Source: Rhizoclosmatium globosum
Lineage: Eukaryota; Chytridiomycota; Chytridiomycetes; Chytridiales; Chytriomycetaceae
Direction: 5' to 3'
NCBI GenBank assembly: GCA_002104985.1
Contig: MCGO01000094.1
Span: 62,001 to 126,000 of the forward strand
DNA: 64,000 nucleotides
In this document: positions 42,124 through 55,096 of the stretch, one piece after another
How the letters are laid out: each line of letters opens with the position of its first letter
Numbering within the stretch: position 1 is the stretch's first letter
Translations under genes and position numbers: made by a program
The notes under the pieces: model-generated
The model's database searches: none
The model's input: only the letters and a program-made list of their open reading frames with translations
Told to the model about the DNA's origin: nothing

Positions 42124-43759
42124 TCATCCTGTCACCACCACCACCACCACGTCTCCGTGAACTTCATCCATATGTCTCCCAAGCCCCTCTCTATCCCCAA
42201 AAACCTCTCCACAAACTGCACAAGTCCCTCCAAAATCAATCGGCTTCACATCCCGCAACCGCACAGAAATCCCATGGCCCAACAAATGCCCTCTCACTCT
42301 TCAGCCGTCGCGAACATACGTACACATTCGGTGCACTTGTACGGCTTTTCTCTGTGAATGCGTTCATGGTTCTTGAGGTGTGCGGGCTGGGTGAAGCGGG
42401 AAGGGCAGAAGGGCATGGGTACGGTCCGTTCGCCTGTGTGTGTGCGTTCGTGTTTGACGAGGGTTGAAGATTGGGTGAATGTTTGGGGGCAGAAGCGGCA
42501 GATGTATGGTTTATCGCCAGAGTGGATTCGCATGCTGGTTGTGAAAGAAATGAGGAGATGGTCGCAGAGAAGTTGGGAATACGTACTGTGTTTTAGGTTG
42601 TCGGAACGCGTGAATACTTTGTCGCATTGTGGGCAGGTGAGGGATTGAGATGATGGTTTTGAACGCGTTGATGAGGAACGAGTTGCGACGCGATTTCGTG
42701 GGGTTGAGGAAGACGACGACGCGTTGGAGTTTGGGCCTGATGTTCAGTTGTATCCATTTGAAGGGGTGGGTCGATTTGAAGATTTGGTTGGGACTGGGTA
42801 CGGCCTGTTCCTGGGGGTATCCAAAAGATGCTTGATGCATTTGTAGAGGCGACGGCTGATAAGTAGATGAAGATGAGGACGTAGGTTGAAGTCGATAATC
42901 TCCGGAGGAAGAAGACACGGACAGAGCTGGAGAAAATGTATACCCTTCAGGCAACTGCATATCAGGGCCAGTAAAGTTATCTGTATTATGAGCTTGGTTA
43001 AGAAGGTTGTACAATGTCGGGGATGATGTATTCCGCGGAGGTTGTTGGAATGGCGGTTGGCGCCAAGGAATACTGGGAGACATGCCCCCGAACTACTCTG
43101 ATCTTGAAGTCCTGGAAGCATGGCAAAAGAAGCGCTTCCTGCAAGTGTCATTTCGGAGTAGTGCGGCAATCTCGGCTGCTCGTTAGCAACCCGGACGAAA
43201 CAGTAATTGATGGCGGCAGCCCCCATAGCGTGATTCAGCCTCAGCTTCATTAATTAAAAGTGATGAAATAGATGGAAGCTGTGATTGTCTTTGTGAGATC
43301 CCGTGATTTTCTCTTTGGCAGTGCTCCCAAAGCATCTATGCAGATTGTCAAAGTCGGATTACTACTATAACCTAAGCCAAAACAAAGGATCTTACTGATC
43401 TTTCGGTGAAAGTTTCTTCACACTGGAGACAGTTGAAGCTCGTAGAATAATTAGTACTGCCTTCTGTACCTTGATGCCCATGCGAAAAATGAATATTCGA
43501 TGGTACAAAGGCCGAAGAACTGCCTTGGCTCTCCGCCGAGTATCCAATCAGCTTCTCTTGATTATTTCCCAAAGTTTCCGCTCCAGCTCCAAGGGCACTT
43601 GTGTCAGGCGCGACTGACAGTGAAGACACTAAGTGTCCATCGAGGCAGTCTTATCCCGATAGTCCCAAGCACTTTCCGCAGAAAGTAGGCCCTGCGAAGA
43701 CTTGAGGAAGACGCGTCATATGGCTTCAGACGACGGCTTGATCGTCTTGGAGGAGACAT
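42124..43759 (-). pseudogene. C2H2 zinc-finger protein, copy A, frame-broken
   Basis: Tandem paralog of the intact zinc-finger gene at 44194-45689. Start MSPPRRSSRRLKPY at 43759; an atypical N-terminal Cys pair (CLQCEETF) ends the first exon near 43398; a Ser/Pro-rich middle (QLPSISSLL as in copy B) leads to fingers CPQCDKVFTRSDNLK, YICRFCPQTFTQSSTLVKHERTH and FTQPAHLKNHERIH, then a further Cys2His2 motif (CAVCGEVF...HMDEVH) that copy B lacks. At least six frame changes are needed (near 43690, 43625, 43200, 42760, 42600 and 42303), and as written the third finger has Met in place of its first Cys. Either a decaying duplicate or an error-rich segment; the intact neighbour argues that the damage may be real. 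Confidence 0.6.
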
Positions 43760-44193
43760 TTTTTATGCCCGGTTGAGCGAGGAAAGTCCTTTGCTTTTCA
43801 GATTTTTTGGGTGTGCCTCAAACGACGATCCCACTCGTTTGTGATCTTGTAGTGTTTTTAGTGGATGGAGCTGGGTCTTTGGCCATTGATGCCGATGTGG
43901 AGTCTTGTGTTGTGCGAATAGTGCCAAAGCTTTAAACAATGCCCCTCCGCCTTTCTAGAACAAAGGAGTAAGGGAACTTTAAGAATATAACATTGTTTTC
44001 CTGAAAAAGCTGAGTTATATGATGATCTTATCCTTCATACTGGTGCGTCGCCAGACAATTTTAATCAGAATCTTTACTGCTTTCCCCATCCAACATAAAG
44101 AGACACTCTGTTTACGATTATGCCTATATTTCACAAGTTCTCTTCCATAATTTAGAAGCTTCAACAGTATCGTCTGGCATCAAAAAACTCCTG
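43760..44193. other. Intergenic region between zinc-finger paralogs
   Basis: About 430 bp between the 3' end of copy B and the start of copy A. No ORF, RNA gene or clear repeat. It holds the promoter of copy A. Confidence 0.5.
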
Positions 44194-45689
44194 TCACTCA
44201 GACTCTGCAGAATCATCGCCATACACTCCAGCCTCTATCCGAAAATTCACAGGCCTAATTTCATCCACCGAAATACTAATTCCATGTCCCAACAAATGCG
44301 CCTTAAGTTCAACAGGATTCACAAACATCCGTACACACTCGCTACACTTGAACGGCTTCTCTTTATGTGTCTTGACGTGGTTTTTCAAGTGTGCTGGTTG
44401 TGTGAAACGGGCAGGACAAGCTGGACACGCGTATGGTCTTTCGCCTGTGTGTGTGCGTTCGTGTTTCACGAGGGTCGAGGATTGGGAGAATGTTTGGGGG
44501 CAGAAGCGGCAGATGTATGGTTTATCGCCGGAGTGGATTCGCATGCTGTTGTTGATTTGTGCATGATTAGGATGTTTAATGCTGGCAGAAGATAAATGAA
44601 ACTTACTGTGTTTTCAAATTGTCAGAACGCGTGAATTTCTTTTGACATATTGGACAAATCAACGTGGCTGCAGATCGACCCGAAGAGGATCGCTCTGGGG
44701 ATGCTCGCTTTCTGAGTAGTGTTGATGCGGCTGATGAAGGAGTTGACGACAATCTGGATTCATCACTTGGATAACTAGAAAGTCCATCTTCTGACGCATT
44801 GGATGATATCTCTTGATTGTTTTGGAAACGCGAGTTTTGTACATTGATTTTACTCCTTGATGAACCTGGCAACGTTGTTTGTGAAGGATATGTGGACTCA
44901 GTAGAACTATCAATGGACCTTTTGAAATCTTTTAAAGGTCGTGATAGCGTTGCAGACTGACTAAAAGCATTTTCAAGATGGCTAGGTGGGGTAATTCGCT
45001 CGAATTGACGATGGAATGTGTTCGATTCAGAGGCAAGTGGAGATATTGGCATAGTTCTACTTTGAATTGGGGATTGCTTGGCCGAGTTTGCCCCAAGCAA
45101 AGGAATATCAGAAAAGCGAGGGAGTGTAATGGAACCCAGCGGGCAATCAACCGGCGAGGACAAAGTTATGCCAGGTAAGTGTCGACTCTCACCCAAATTC
45201 TGATTTTCAATAAGCAGTAATGACGAAATCGATGGCAATTGCGGTTTTGTGGGTTCATTGGATGGTAGCATCCCATGCTCGGGATTTCCTTCAAAATGAG
45301 CCAACAAGTCCTATCGTCTCAAGTTAGATGGAACGCTCGGAATATTTAAAGTTATTTACAGATTTGCTTTGAAAGATTTGGCCACACTTGAGACAATCAA
45401 AGTATGAGTTATCTGTTTCTGTCCATTGTGGTTGTGAAAATTGGTGTGGGGACTTCTCGTGGTGCTCATCTTCAACCATCATATGTTGGTCACCGTCATC
45501 ATTTCGCTGACTGTAATGTTGTTGAGTTTCTGACGCGACTGTGTGAGTGGAACCAAGAGATTCCGATGAAGCTGTTATATCTCGATATTCCCAATTTCCC
45601 GGCAGTAAATGAGAGGCTTGAGCCGAAGGAGACGAAGTGTATGGTTTTGGCCGTCTCACAGATCGTCGCTGTTGTAACTGTTGTGACAT
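44194..45689 (-). CDS. C2H2 zinc-finger transcription factor, copy B, intact
   Basis: 461 residues from three exons in phase (45360-45689, 44607-45310, 44194-44545). Start MSQQLQQRRSVRRPKPYTSS. The N-terminal exon ends in a single Cys pair (CLKCGQIF) like that of copy A. A long Ser/Pro-rich low-complexity region follows. Four C2H2 fingers close the protein: CPICQKKF...HMRIH (split by the second intron), CRFCPQTF...HERTH, CPACPARF...HVKTH and CSECVRMF...HLLGH, joined by TGERPY-type linkers; an acidic tail ends the protein. Fingers at the C-terminus with a disordered N-terminus are typical of fungal sequence-specific regulators. Targets cannot be predicted here. Divergent from the HECT ligase gene. 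Confidence 0.85.
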
Positions 45690-45932
45690 GTTCAGTTCAG
45701 AGGTGCCGGTCCTTTGCTTTAACAATATTTTTGGTGTGGAAGAACGAACAATACGTGTATGCCAGTCTCGATTCTCGAACAAAGGAGTTGAGAAAGAGAT
45801 TTTATTCTATTACGTTGATTGGAGCAATGTATTTCCGACCTATTCTTGTGTTAATGTGTACATGAGCGTTCTCTCTGTATTAAGTTGCAAATCTTTGACG
45901 GCAAATCCAAGACGCCCCCGCCAATCAACCCA

Positions 45933-48900
45933 ATGCAGATTGCCGGCTCCACCACACAGCCCCGACCTTCAGCAATCTCGCATCCGAAGACAGAGATGCC
46001 TACGAAGTTCTTGTGCGAAAGTAAGCTCCGAACCGATGCTGTCACAAGGAACTGACCCACTTTCCCAACAGACTCTTTCACCAACTCACAATCGGCTGTT
46101 CCTCAAATCCAAAATGCCCAACAAAACACTGCGCTTCAAATGGATCCAGACGCCTTCCCGCCCAGGCCGCCGCAATCGCCGCAGTTCAATTGGCTTCACA
46201 AAACGCCAAACTATGCCCAAACATTGATTGGATATCAAACTTGGACTGGAGAAATCCAAATCCGTTCTTGGACTCACTTATTTCTGCACAGAGAAGCAGA
46301 GATAATCTGAACCACCAAAAGAAGTTGATTCGTGCAAATACGGCGTCACATCCCGTCCTTGATACTATTCCCGCGTCAGGACAAAATAGTTTGGAAAACA
46401 GCGAAAATAAGGGCCATCCTGGTGACGATGCTGGGGAAACTTTAAATCAAACTGATGTGAATGGTCAAGAACGGGTTAATCTAAAATCGTCCGATGATGC
46501 TCAATCTGCGTCCTTAATTGGTATTCGCGCTGCCAAATCATTGATGGATCTTCCCAACCTGTTTTCTGCGACTATTGGATTGCCAATCTTCCAAGGGACT
46601 CCTCCAACATCCTCGTCCAGCTCAAGTGGAATTCCTACACCCCTTTCGCGCTCTCCACAGCATTCAGCATCCGCAGCGACGCACAATTCAAAACTTCGGA
46701 GTTTACAAGATCGGCCACTTTCCACAAATTCTTCAACTTCGTCTCTGTTTGAAGAATTAGATACCCAAGTCATTTCAACTTATTTAGATTTATCGATTCT
46801 ACAATCGGCTATCCCCCAGATTCGTACTCACGCAGATATTGTGGCCAAAGAGGGTACAATAGATACCAATCAAGAGACACATGATTCTGTGGCCCACAAG
46901 AGTGCTTACTTCGGTGAGACGATTGATAAGAGCGTGTTGCCGCTACTTAAAACATTGCGAACGGTATTTTCGAGTCCTGAAGCTCTGAATCGCAGCTTTT
47001 TGGTAATGAACCCAATTCAACTCAAATTGCTTTCTTAAACTATTAAAACAGCCGCCAAACTTTAATACGTCGTCAGAATTACTCGGTCTCGATGTTGCAT
47101 CGTTGGAGGAATCATTCAAACTTATTTTCGAATTGGAACCCAAGGAGCGTGTGCAGCATACCTTGCTGAGCTCATTTGAAGTTCTCGCGTCTTCCATCCA
47201 TATGAATATTCGTGGATATCAAATAGGTTCGCCTAAGCTTCTTCGTGTATTTATGATTCTTCTGGAGGTACAATCTTGGTCGTTTTCGTTGACATTCACT
47301 AACAGCTTACTCAGAATCCATTCTTATCTGATCCAGAGTCTAACGGAAGAATTTTACCAAAAACTTGCCACATCCTTGGAGCTCTCAAAGCAAAGTCTCG
47401 CTATATCATCACTACCTGGCTCTCAAAATACAGCTCGTCCCACTTTCTTCGCCTCATGGAACCATTCACAAACTATTTGAGTACACACTTCTACCCCCTT
47501 CAGCGACCTGATGAAAACGTCATCGCGTGTGTGAAGACGCTCTCGCTCTTCTACCGTGCCAACATTCTGTCCGAACCGTCCCCAACTGTCCCTCTTACAT
47601 CATTCTACAACCATACAATCGCTTCAAAACTAAACTTCAAAGATGAGTACAAAATCTGGAAAGACTCTCTCACACCACCCCCACCTCCCACCGAAAAGTC
47701 AACCACAAAACCACCACCCTTCAGCTACTTCTCGTACCCCTTCCTCTTCGACCCTGTCTCAAAAACTCGCGTCCTTCATATCGATGCCATGTCGCAAATG
47801 TCTCTGGAATACGAAGAAGCTGTCGTCCATCAAGCAATCGTGATTCACGCACAGCGGTTCCTGCAAAGCGACTCTACAGTCGTACAGACTCTTCAAAAGG
47901 GACTGCGCAAGGAAACGAATCCGTACCTTGTGCTTTCTGTGCGTCGGTCGCATCTTGTGCAAGATGTTTTGGATCAGTTGCATCAATGTACAGACCGAGA
48001 TCTTAAGAAACCTGTGAAGGTGGTGTTTGTTGGTGGTGGAGAGGAGGGACTGGATGCGGGAGGTGTTCAGAAAGAGTTTTTCCAAGTTCTTGTTGATTTG
48101 TTGTTGGATCCTGCTGTAGGTATGTTTTCGTATGATGCGGAGACGCGGTATACTTGGTTCAAGGGAGAGAGTTTGGAACCAGAGCGACAGTTTGAGCTTG
48201 TTGGGATGATTGTGGGGCTTGCGCTTTATAATGGTGTGATTCTGGGGATTAACTTTGCTCCAATTGTGTACAAGAAGCTTGTTGGGGAGCAGGTTGGACT
48301 TGAGGATGTGAAGATTGCGTTTCCGGGTCTTGGAAAAGGTCTGGAGATGTTGTTGGATTGGAAAGAGGAAGATGGGGACGTTGAAGACGTGTTTTGTAGA
48401 AGCTTCGATATCGAGTACGAAGTGTGGGGGAAGGTGAGGACGATTCCTCTTGTGCATGGTGGCTCAGATATCCCTGTCACCAATGCCAATCGAAAAGGTG
48501 AGTGGTCTCACTTTTCATCATATTTCTTATGCAAATTCTATGCAGAATATGTCGATCTTTATATCAATCACTACGTAAATGAGAGTGTCAAGCGGCAGTT
48601 TGGTGCTTTCCGACGAGGGTTCCATCGAGTATGTGGTGGTCCAGCGTTGAAGATGTGTCGAGCAGAAGAACTTGAAATGATGATTTGTGGAACCAACGAG
48701 CTTGATTTCAAAGACTTGGAAGCGGGCGCTAAGTATGACGACGGTTACGATGCGAATCATGAAGTTATCAAGTGAGTTTGTTTTGTATGCCATACTTTGA
48801 GCCATCTGATACCTCCTCGCAGAAACTTCTGGTCTGTTGCACATAGTATGAGCCATGAACACAAGAAAGAGCTCCTCATGTTTGTGACTGCGTCAGATCG

Positions 48901-49135
48901 AGTACCTTTAAAGGGCCTCGGTAATCTTGTGTTTGTGATTCAAAGGAATGGACCAGATACGGAAAGGTAATTTTTAATGCTGGATGTGTGGGAAACTCAG
49001 ACAGACTTTTATAGGCTACCAACTGCATTGACGTGTTTTGGCCGCTTATTGCTGCCAGAGTATTCAACAAAAGAGAAATTAGAAAACAGACTTATTACAG
49101 CAATCGAAAACGCGAAGGGTTTTGGGCTTGTTTAG
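45933..49135 (+). CDS. AZUL-HECT E3 ubiquitin ligase (UBE3A/Hul4-like)
   Basis: HECT-type ubiquitin ligase of the E6AP/Hul4 group. Exons: ~45933-46020, 46072-47002, 47052-47267, 47315-48497, 48546-48771, 48823-48966 and 49015-49135. The N-terminus carries an AZUL zinc module, characteristic of UBE3A: KLFHQLTIGC, NPKCPTKHCAS, an Ala-rich helix and AKLCPN. A Ser-rich spacer follows, then the ligase middle domain (YIITTWLSKYSSSHFL...) and a full HECT domain: VVFVGGGEEGLDAGGVQKEF, FELVGMIVGLALYNGVIL, WSVAHSMSHEHKKELLMFVT and the catalytic Cys in LTCFGRLLLPEYS, ending KGFGLV. The 5' end is uncertain: Met 45933 is joined to the AZUL frame only by a shift near 45960. About 960 residues; substrates unknown. 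Confidence 0.88.
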
Positions 49136-49371
49136 ATTATACCTTGGGTTTTTAATGATGATGGCGCGTCTTCTCTTCTGTTCGTTTCTTTTTTCTTTGA
49201 CCTTAATTAAAGTGCATATCCGATATGTGAAGGAAAGAATCGGTAGGCATAGTTCTGGAAGGATTTTCACAATCTTTGTTCGGATTGGACGAACTCTCAA
49301 CGCGCCCTTTGAGTCCAAACGAGAACCATTGTCCTTCTCTGCTTCAAAAGATACGCGCTTTGTCTTTCAAA

Positions 49372-50910
49372 ATGAACCATATTCTTCGAGATGGGTTTGT
49401 CAACCCACAAGTCAACACAGCAAATGAAGAGCTGGCTGAGTTGATGGAGGGCTTTCTTTCACCTGCGAAACTTGTTCGTGCCACCTTTTAAACTGAGCTC
49501 TGAATCAGGCTATATTAACGCTTCCATCTTATATCTTAGAAACAAATATCTGGGTGTGAGGACCTCAGTCACGTAACCAGTTTGGTGTTGAAAGTGGACA
49601 CAAGGTTGACTTCGATATCATCAATAGGTACGTTGATTTATAATCACCTGCCACTATTACTGAGGCTAACGCTTCGTTGTTAGGAAAGTCGCTTCCATCG
49701 CTTCAGCAGTTAAAGCTTAACAACAGTTTCATTCCATCAATAAGGTCTCGCTCCTTCCATTAAGCCATTAACAACAACATATCTGACATCAAAACAGAGA
49801 TCTCGGATCCGGCTATCATAACCTCACGATTCTTTGGATGGCACGATGTTCGCTGGATGATGTCGACAGTATATCCTCATTGACGCAACTCCAGGAACTC
49901 TATCTCGCAAACAATAAAATACAAGACATCAGTTCGATCGGGATGTTGGAGTTTCTAGAGATTCTGGATCTGGAAGGAAACTGTGTTGATGATGTTGAAC
50001 AGGTGGAGCAGTTGGCTCTCTGTGGCGCGCTTGTGGAGCTGACTTTACAAGGGAATCCGATTGCAAGAGGAGGATTGTGAATGACGAGTTATCAGACACG
50101 GAAGAGGAAACAATTCGAGAATATCGCACTATGGTTGGGGAAGCCATTCCGACGTTACGCATCTTGGATGATGAGGAACTTGCAAGGAATGGTAAGCACG
50201 GCACATTATTAATGAATGTTTGCTGAGTCCAATTAGGGGAATCTGAAGCCTCGCCGGTGTCATATACCTCCAAATTACAGCAACCAAAACGACCCGTCAC
50301 ATCGTTTGGGAGGCTATCAAACATTGCTTTCGGTGCGAAAGAAGAGGAAGAGGAAGATTTTAGCAGCAGCCTTACTATGGGTGAGTTGTGTCAACGAATG
50401 AAATGTTTTAACATCATTTCAAGGTGATGGCGATACGATGGCAGGAAATCCGGTTCTATTTCTCCGCTCCAGACGGCATAAACGATCTGAAAGCGCAAAT
50501 CACGACACGGGAAGTCTTTCGAAACTGTTTGCAGAGCTTCGGACAAGTGTGACACAACTGCCTCCAGCGTATTCCACCATCAAACAAACATCTGAACTTG
50601 TCTCGATAACGAAACTTACAAACACGAAGGATTTATCGGTCGATGACGCGAACCGGCCGTTAGAACCTACTGTGAAAATCAGGTCTCATCATGGACGACG
50701 TATTAATTTAAAACCACGGCCGACATAACAGTTGAATCAATCAGGCAGGTGGAAATGGGACAGGAAAATAAGTCCTGTCCTCCATTAATAATGAAGCCAA
50801 CGGGACCACCGCCGCCTATATTCAGGCGAAGGCGAGAATTTGTACGAAATCTTAAGCCGTTAGAAATTGGGACAGGAAATGCGTTGAGCGCATCCGTTGA
50901 TAATCAGTAA
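49372..50910 (+). CDS. LRRC56: LRRC56/ODA8-like leucine-rich repeat protein
   Basis: Leucine-rich-repeat protein matching LRRC56 (Chlamydomonas ODA8), which works with intraflagellar transport in delivering outer dynein arms. Start MNHILRDGFVNPQ at 49372. Exons continue through LSPAKL|KQISGCEDLSHV, VDTRLTSI, LPSLQQLKLNNSFIPSI, RDLGSGYHNLTILWMARCSL, then LQELYLANNKI, LEILDLEGN and LVELTLQGNPI. A frame break near 50070 is followed by YRTMVGEAIPTLRILDDEEL and two more introns leading to GDTMAGNPVLFLRSRR. A stop at 50726-50728 may not be the true end: a second shift near 50715 opens the frame to 50910, adding MKPTGPPPPIFRRRREF and about 45 further residues. Its presence implies a motile flagellated stage. 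Confidence 0.82.
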
Positions 50911-51152
50911 CCAATAAACTTACAGTAACAACACACCATTAAATATACTACAAACCACTCCAATTAAAAAACACGCTTCGTTTCCCGAACCTTCCGTTTG
51001 AATCTCTTCACTGACTCCTGAGTTGAGTCATATTTTCGCTAGTGAGTAACAGTGACACATTTTGAGCGAACCCAATAAATAAGAGCCACCATCCCCAGTA
51101 TTCTTCTCCATCAAACACCTGAATCAAAAAGACAAACAAACAAACGAATATC

Positions 51153-51517
51153 ATGAGCACTGTCCAAGACAACTACCATCCAGCCGTCGCCCGCGACCAA
51201 ATCAACCAAACACACAACGTCGAAGCGTTCGGTTCCGTGCCAACAGTCGCTCCACACCGCGGTCCAATCCAAGAAGACATGTATCCAGCTGGAATCCGCG
51301 CCATTGAGAACCGTGGAACCGCGACTCAAGTTCAAGAACTGCATAGTATGGAGAAGGGGCGACCTGTTGTGGATAATATGCATCCTGGTGTTGCGAGGGA
51401 TCAAATGAATCATACACACAGCGTTGAGGCTTGGGAAGTGTGCCTATGTTAGCTCCAGCCCAGGAGGCGGTGCAGACGGATTTGTATCCTAGTGCTGCTA
51501 GGGGCGACAAGTATTAG
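51153..51517 (+). CDS. Small protein with two imperfect ~50-residue repeats
   Basis: Unrecognised protein of about 121 residues; ATG at 51153 gives MSTVQDNYHPAVARDQ. It consists of two related halves: D-N-Y-H-P-A-V-A-R-D-Q-I-N-Q-T-H-N-V-E-A followed by GSVP and EDMYPAGIR, then DNMHPGVARDQMNHTHSVEA followed by GSVP and TDLYPSAAR. The second half is reached only by adding one base in the ggctt(t)ggg stretch near 51431, a homopolymer, so the frame break is probably an error. No signal peptide, membrane segment or Cys. Single exon, with an A-rich leader containing aacaaacaaacg before the ATG. Function unknown. Confidence 0.65.
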
Positions 51518-51796
51518 TGGAATTGTTCTTGTATAATAAATAGCATACATATACCAAACCGTTTGTTCGTTGTTCCTTTGATTGGCACGATTTTGCTGGA
51601 ATCAGTATTGAAGCCCTTAGGTATCTTCCTTGACGCCATTCCACCTCTCTCTCACATGAGGTCAGGGAAATCATAAAGACCATTTATGCTGCATATTAAA
51701 ACATATACAAAACTATTACAATCTTAAAATGAAAGTTTTATTAGAGAAGAACTCTCCTACACATATATGCAATGACAACAAACACTTCCAAAACAC

Positions 51797-53206
<1,410 letters not shown>

Positions 53207-53311
53207 GATGATGTTTTGATGTTACTTTTTTGTGAGTTGCTGAAAATGCAGGTTTCCCTTTTTCGCGACTGACCACGTTTTTATGAAGGGCGATAAGAGA
53301 GTCGATAACGG

Positions 53312-53341
53312 TGACTCAACCGATATCTTCGGATTGACTCA
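53312..53341. promoter_or_regulatory. Two TGACTCA (Gcn4/AP-1 type) boxes upstream of GAPDH
   Basis: Exact heptamers at 53312-53318 and 53335-53341, 23 bp apart (about two helical turns), 106-135 bp upstream of the GAPDH start. TGACTCA is the consensus for fungal Gcn4-type and AP-1-like bZIP factors. Position and pairing fit an activator site; regulation itself is inferred. Confidence 0.5.
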
Positions 53342-53510
53342 TACTACTCTATTTCAAATGCGCGATAGTACGTCTTGTTATTTATCCCCAGCACATTGGT
53401 GAATGTTGGGTTGAAACAACAAGGATCGGGGGTGTCGGGTCAGTTCTTCCGACCTTGTCCGAAACTCATGCCAGTGGCACATTTGTTAAAATACACATGG
53501 ATAGCGAGGT

Positions 53511-54885
53511 TTATTCGACAAGATCAAACACTTCGGGGATAGTGACGAGTTTTTCCGGGATCAGCTGTAGGTGGGAATTGAGTGAGTATCGTGTCATGCA
53601 GGTGTCCAAGGGCCCCAAAACCGAGGAAACGGAAGTGCAGTGAAAGCTCCGAGTTGGTCCGAGATTTCCAGACTCTTAGGACAACTGATTCCAGCTTTCT
53701 CCGGCAGCTATCTCCGAATCTGTTCCGCCATTCCGTCGTTCCAATCTGTTCCACCACCTTCGAAGATCCAACGCAGTTACTTGGTCCATTGAAATCGCGC
53801 ATTCCTCGCTCAGCTTTCTAGTGCGCTTGTACTTACCTGAAACTCAATGGTAGAGAAAAATAGGAACCGTTTGTACAAGCAGGTTTCGTTTTCAAAATCT
53901 TCAAAGAGCTGGCGATGGTGAAACCAGGCATGAGCAAATACACGGTAGAGTCTGCGCGCAATGGACGAAAAGTGTTTGTGTGAGGAGGTCGGGATGGAGA
54001 GTCTAATGACCTTTTAGCAAAGTTTGAAAGAATATGCCGGATTGAAGAAGGGATGAATGCGTGGAAGTTTGGTTGTTTGTGACTTTGCGACTGTCATTGA
54101 CTCCTTTCAGTCTGATACCTCCATCCACCTTGAGCTACTTAAAACCGTTCCGACCCACAAGATATTAATTCGTCCACATTCGTAAAGGCCTGGGTGATAT
54201 TCCAGAATTACTGGATAGTTGCCTCCGTCTTGCAATTCCTTGTCACTCCGCACCGAAATCCGCTTTGCGCTTGATATTCACCTCGAAGGAAAGTATTTTG
54301 TAGAGTTTAGAAGGGCTGTTGTACTGTCGAGGGTATGGATAATGTAATCGATGGCAGAGCACTTGTTGGTGACGGCTTAGCAAAGGTACCCCAACCACAC
54401 AACTAAATCTCACCGGCTGAGGGGTAGCATGAGCAGCACACAGATACTGCCACTCTCCAGCCTTCATCTCATGACAATCCACTGAAGCCGGATCGCACTC
54501 ATTCACCAACAGAGCAACCAACTGATTCAACTCCAGCACCGTCTGCCTGTCAACAAGTACATGCATCCAGTCTATTAATAGCCGCCCTGACAAACCCTCT
54601 AAATCCCTAACAAACCTCAGTTGTTCAAATTGCCAAAGCGCCGAATCAACGCCGTTCGGAAGCCCAGCAGCCGCGCGGAAATCGGCGGCATCTCGTTTCG
54701 CAAGTGCTTGGACGAGTGTTTGGACGGCGAGCGAGTCGCCGCTTTTGGCGAGGCGCGTGGCCAGTTGCGACGGCGTTTATGCTCTAGCTTCAATCATCGT
54801 TGATTACTCGATCTTAGTCACGTACTTCGCTGCTGGTGCCCCGGCGGTTGCGGTGGATGTGGTGGTGGGTGTTTGGGAGTGTCAT
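53511..54885 (-). CDS. MOB-family protein, MOB4/phocein-like
   Basis: MOB-family adaptor closest to MOB4/phocein, a STRIPAK-complex subunit that binds kinases and phosphatases. Exons: ~54616-54790, 54414-54546, 54282-54361, 53837-54002 and 53511-53564, with introns of up to ~270 bp, long for this window. Motifs in order: SLAVQTLVQALAKRDAADF, ALWQFEQLRQTVLELNQLV, ECDP...HEMKAGEWQYLCAAH, CSAIDYIIHTLDS, STKYFPSR|LSIP, IARRLYRVFAHAWFHHRQ, FENETCLYKRF and the last exon LIPEKLVTIPE. The zinc site is visible as Cys ligands before EWQYLCAAH and His in FAHAWFHH. The 5' end is unresolved: a stop precedes the first clear exon; the ATG at 54885 (MTLPNTHHHIHRN) is a candidate but does not splice in phase. 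Confidence 0.8.
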
Positions 54886-55096
54886 TGGAAGGTGCTTGGT
54901 TTGGTTGTTAGAAAGTTATTGCGTTTATTCTGAATTCACTTGTTTTGATAATAAAATAATAACGGGAATGAGCCCAGAATGGAGTCTTTGAATCGATGGA
55001 ATAAGGAGGACCACATCGCCAAAGTCCGAGTTTAGGCGAATCGATGGGGAATGGGAGAATCTCTTTGGCATAATTCGTCCTTTATTTGTATATTTG

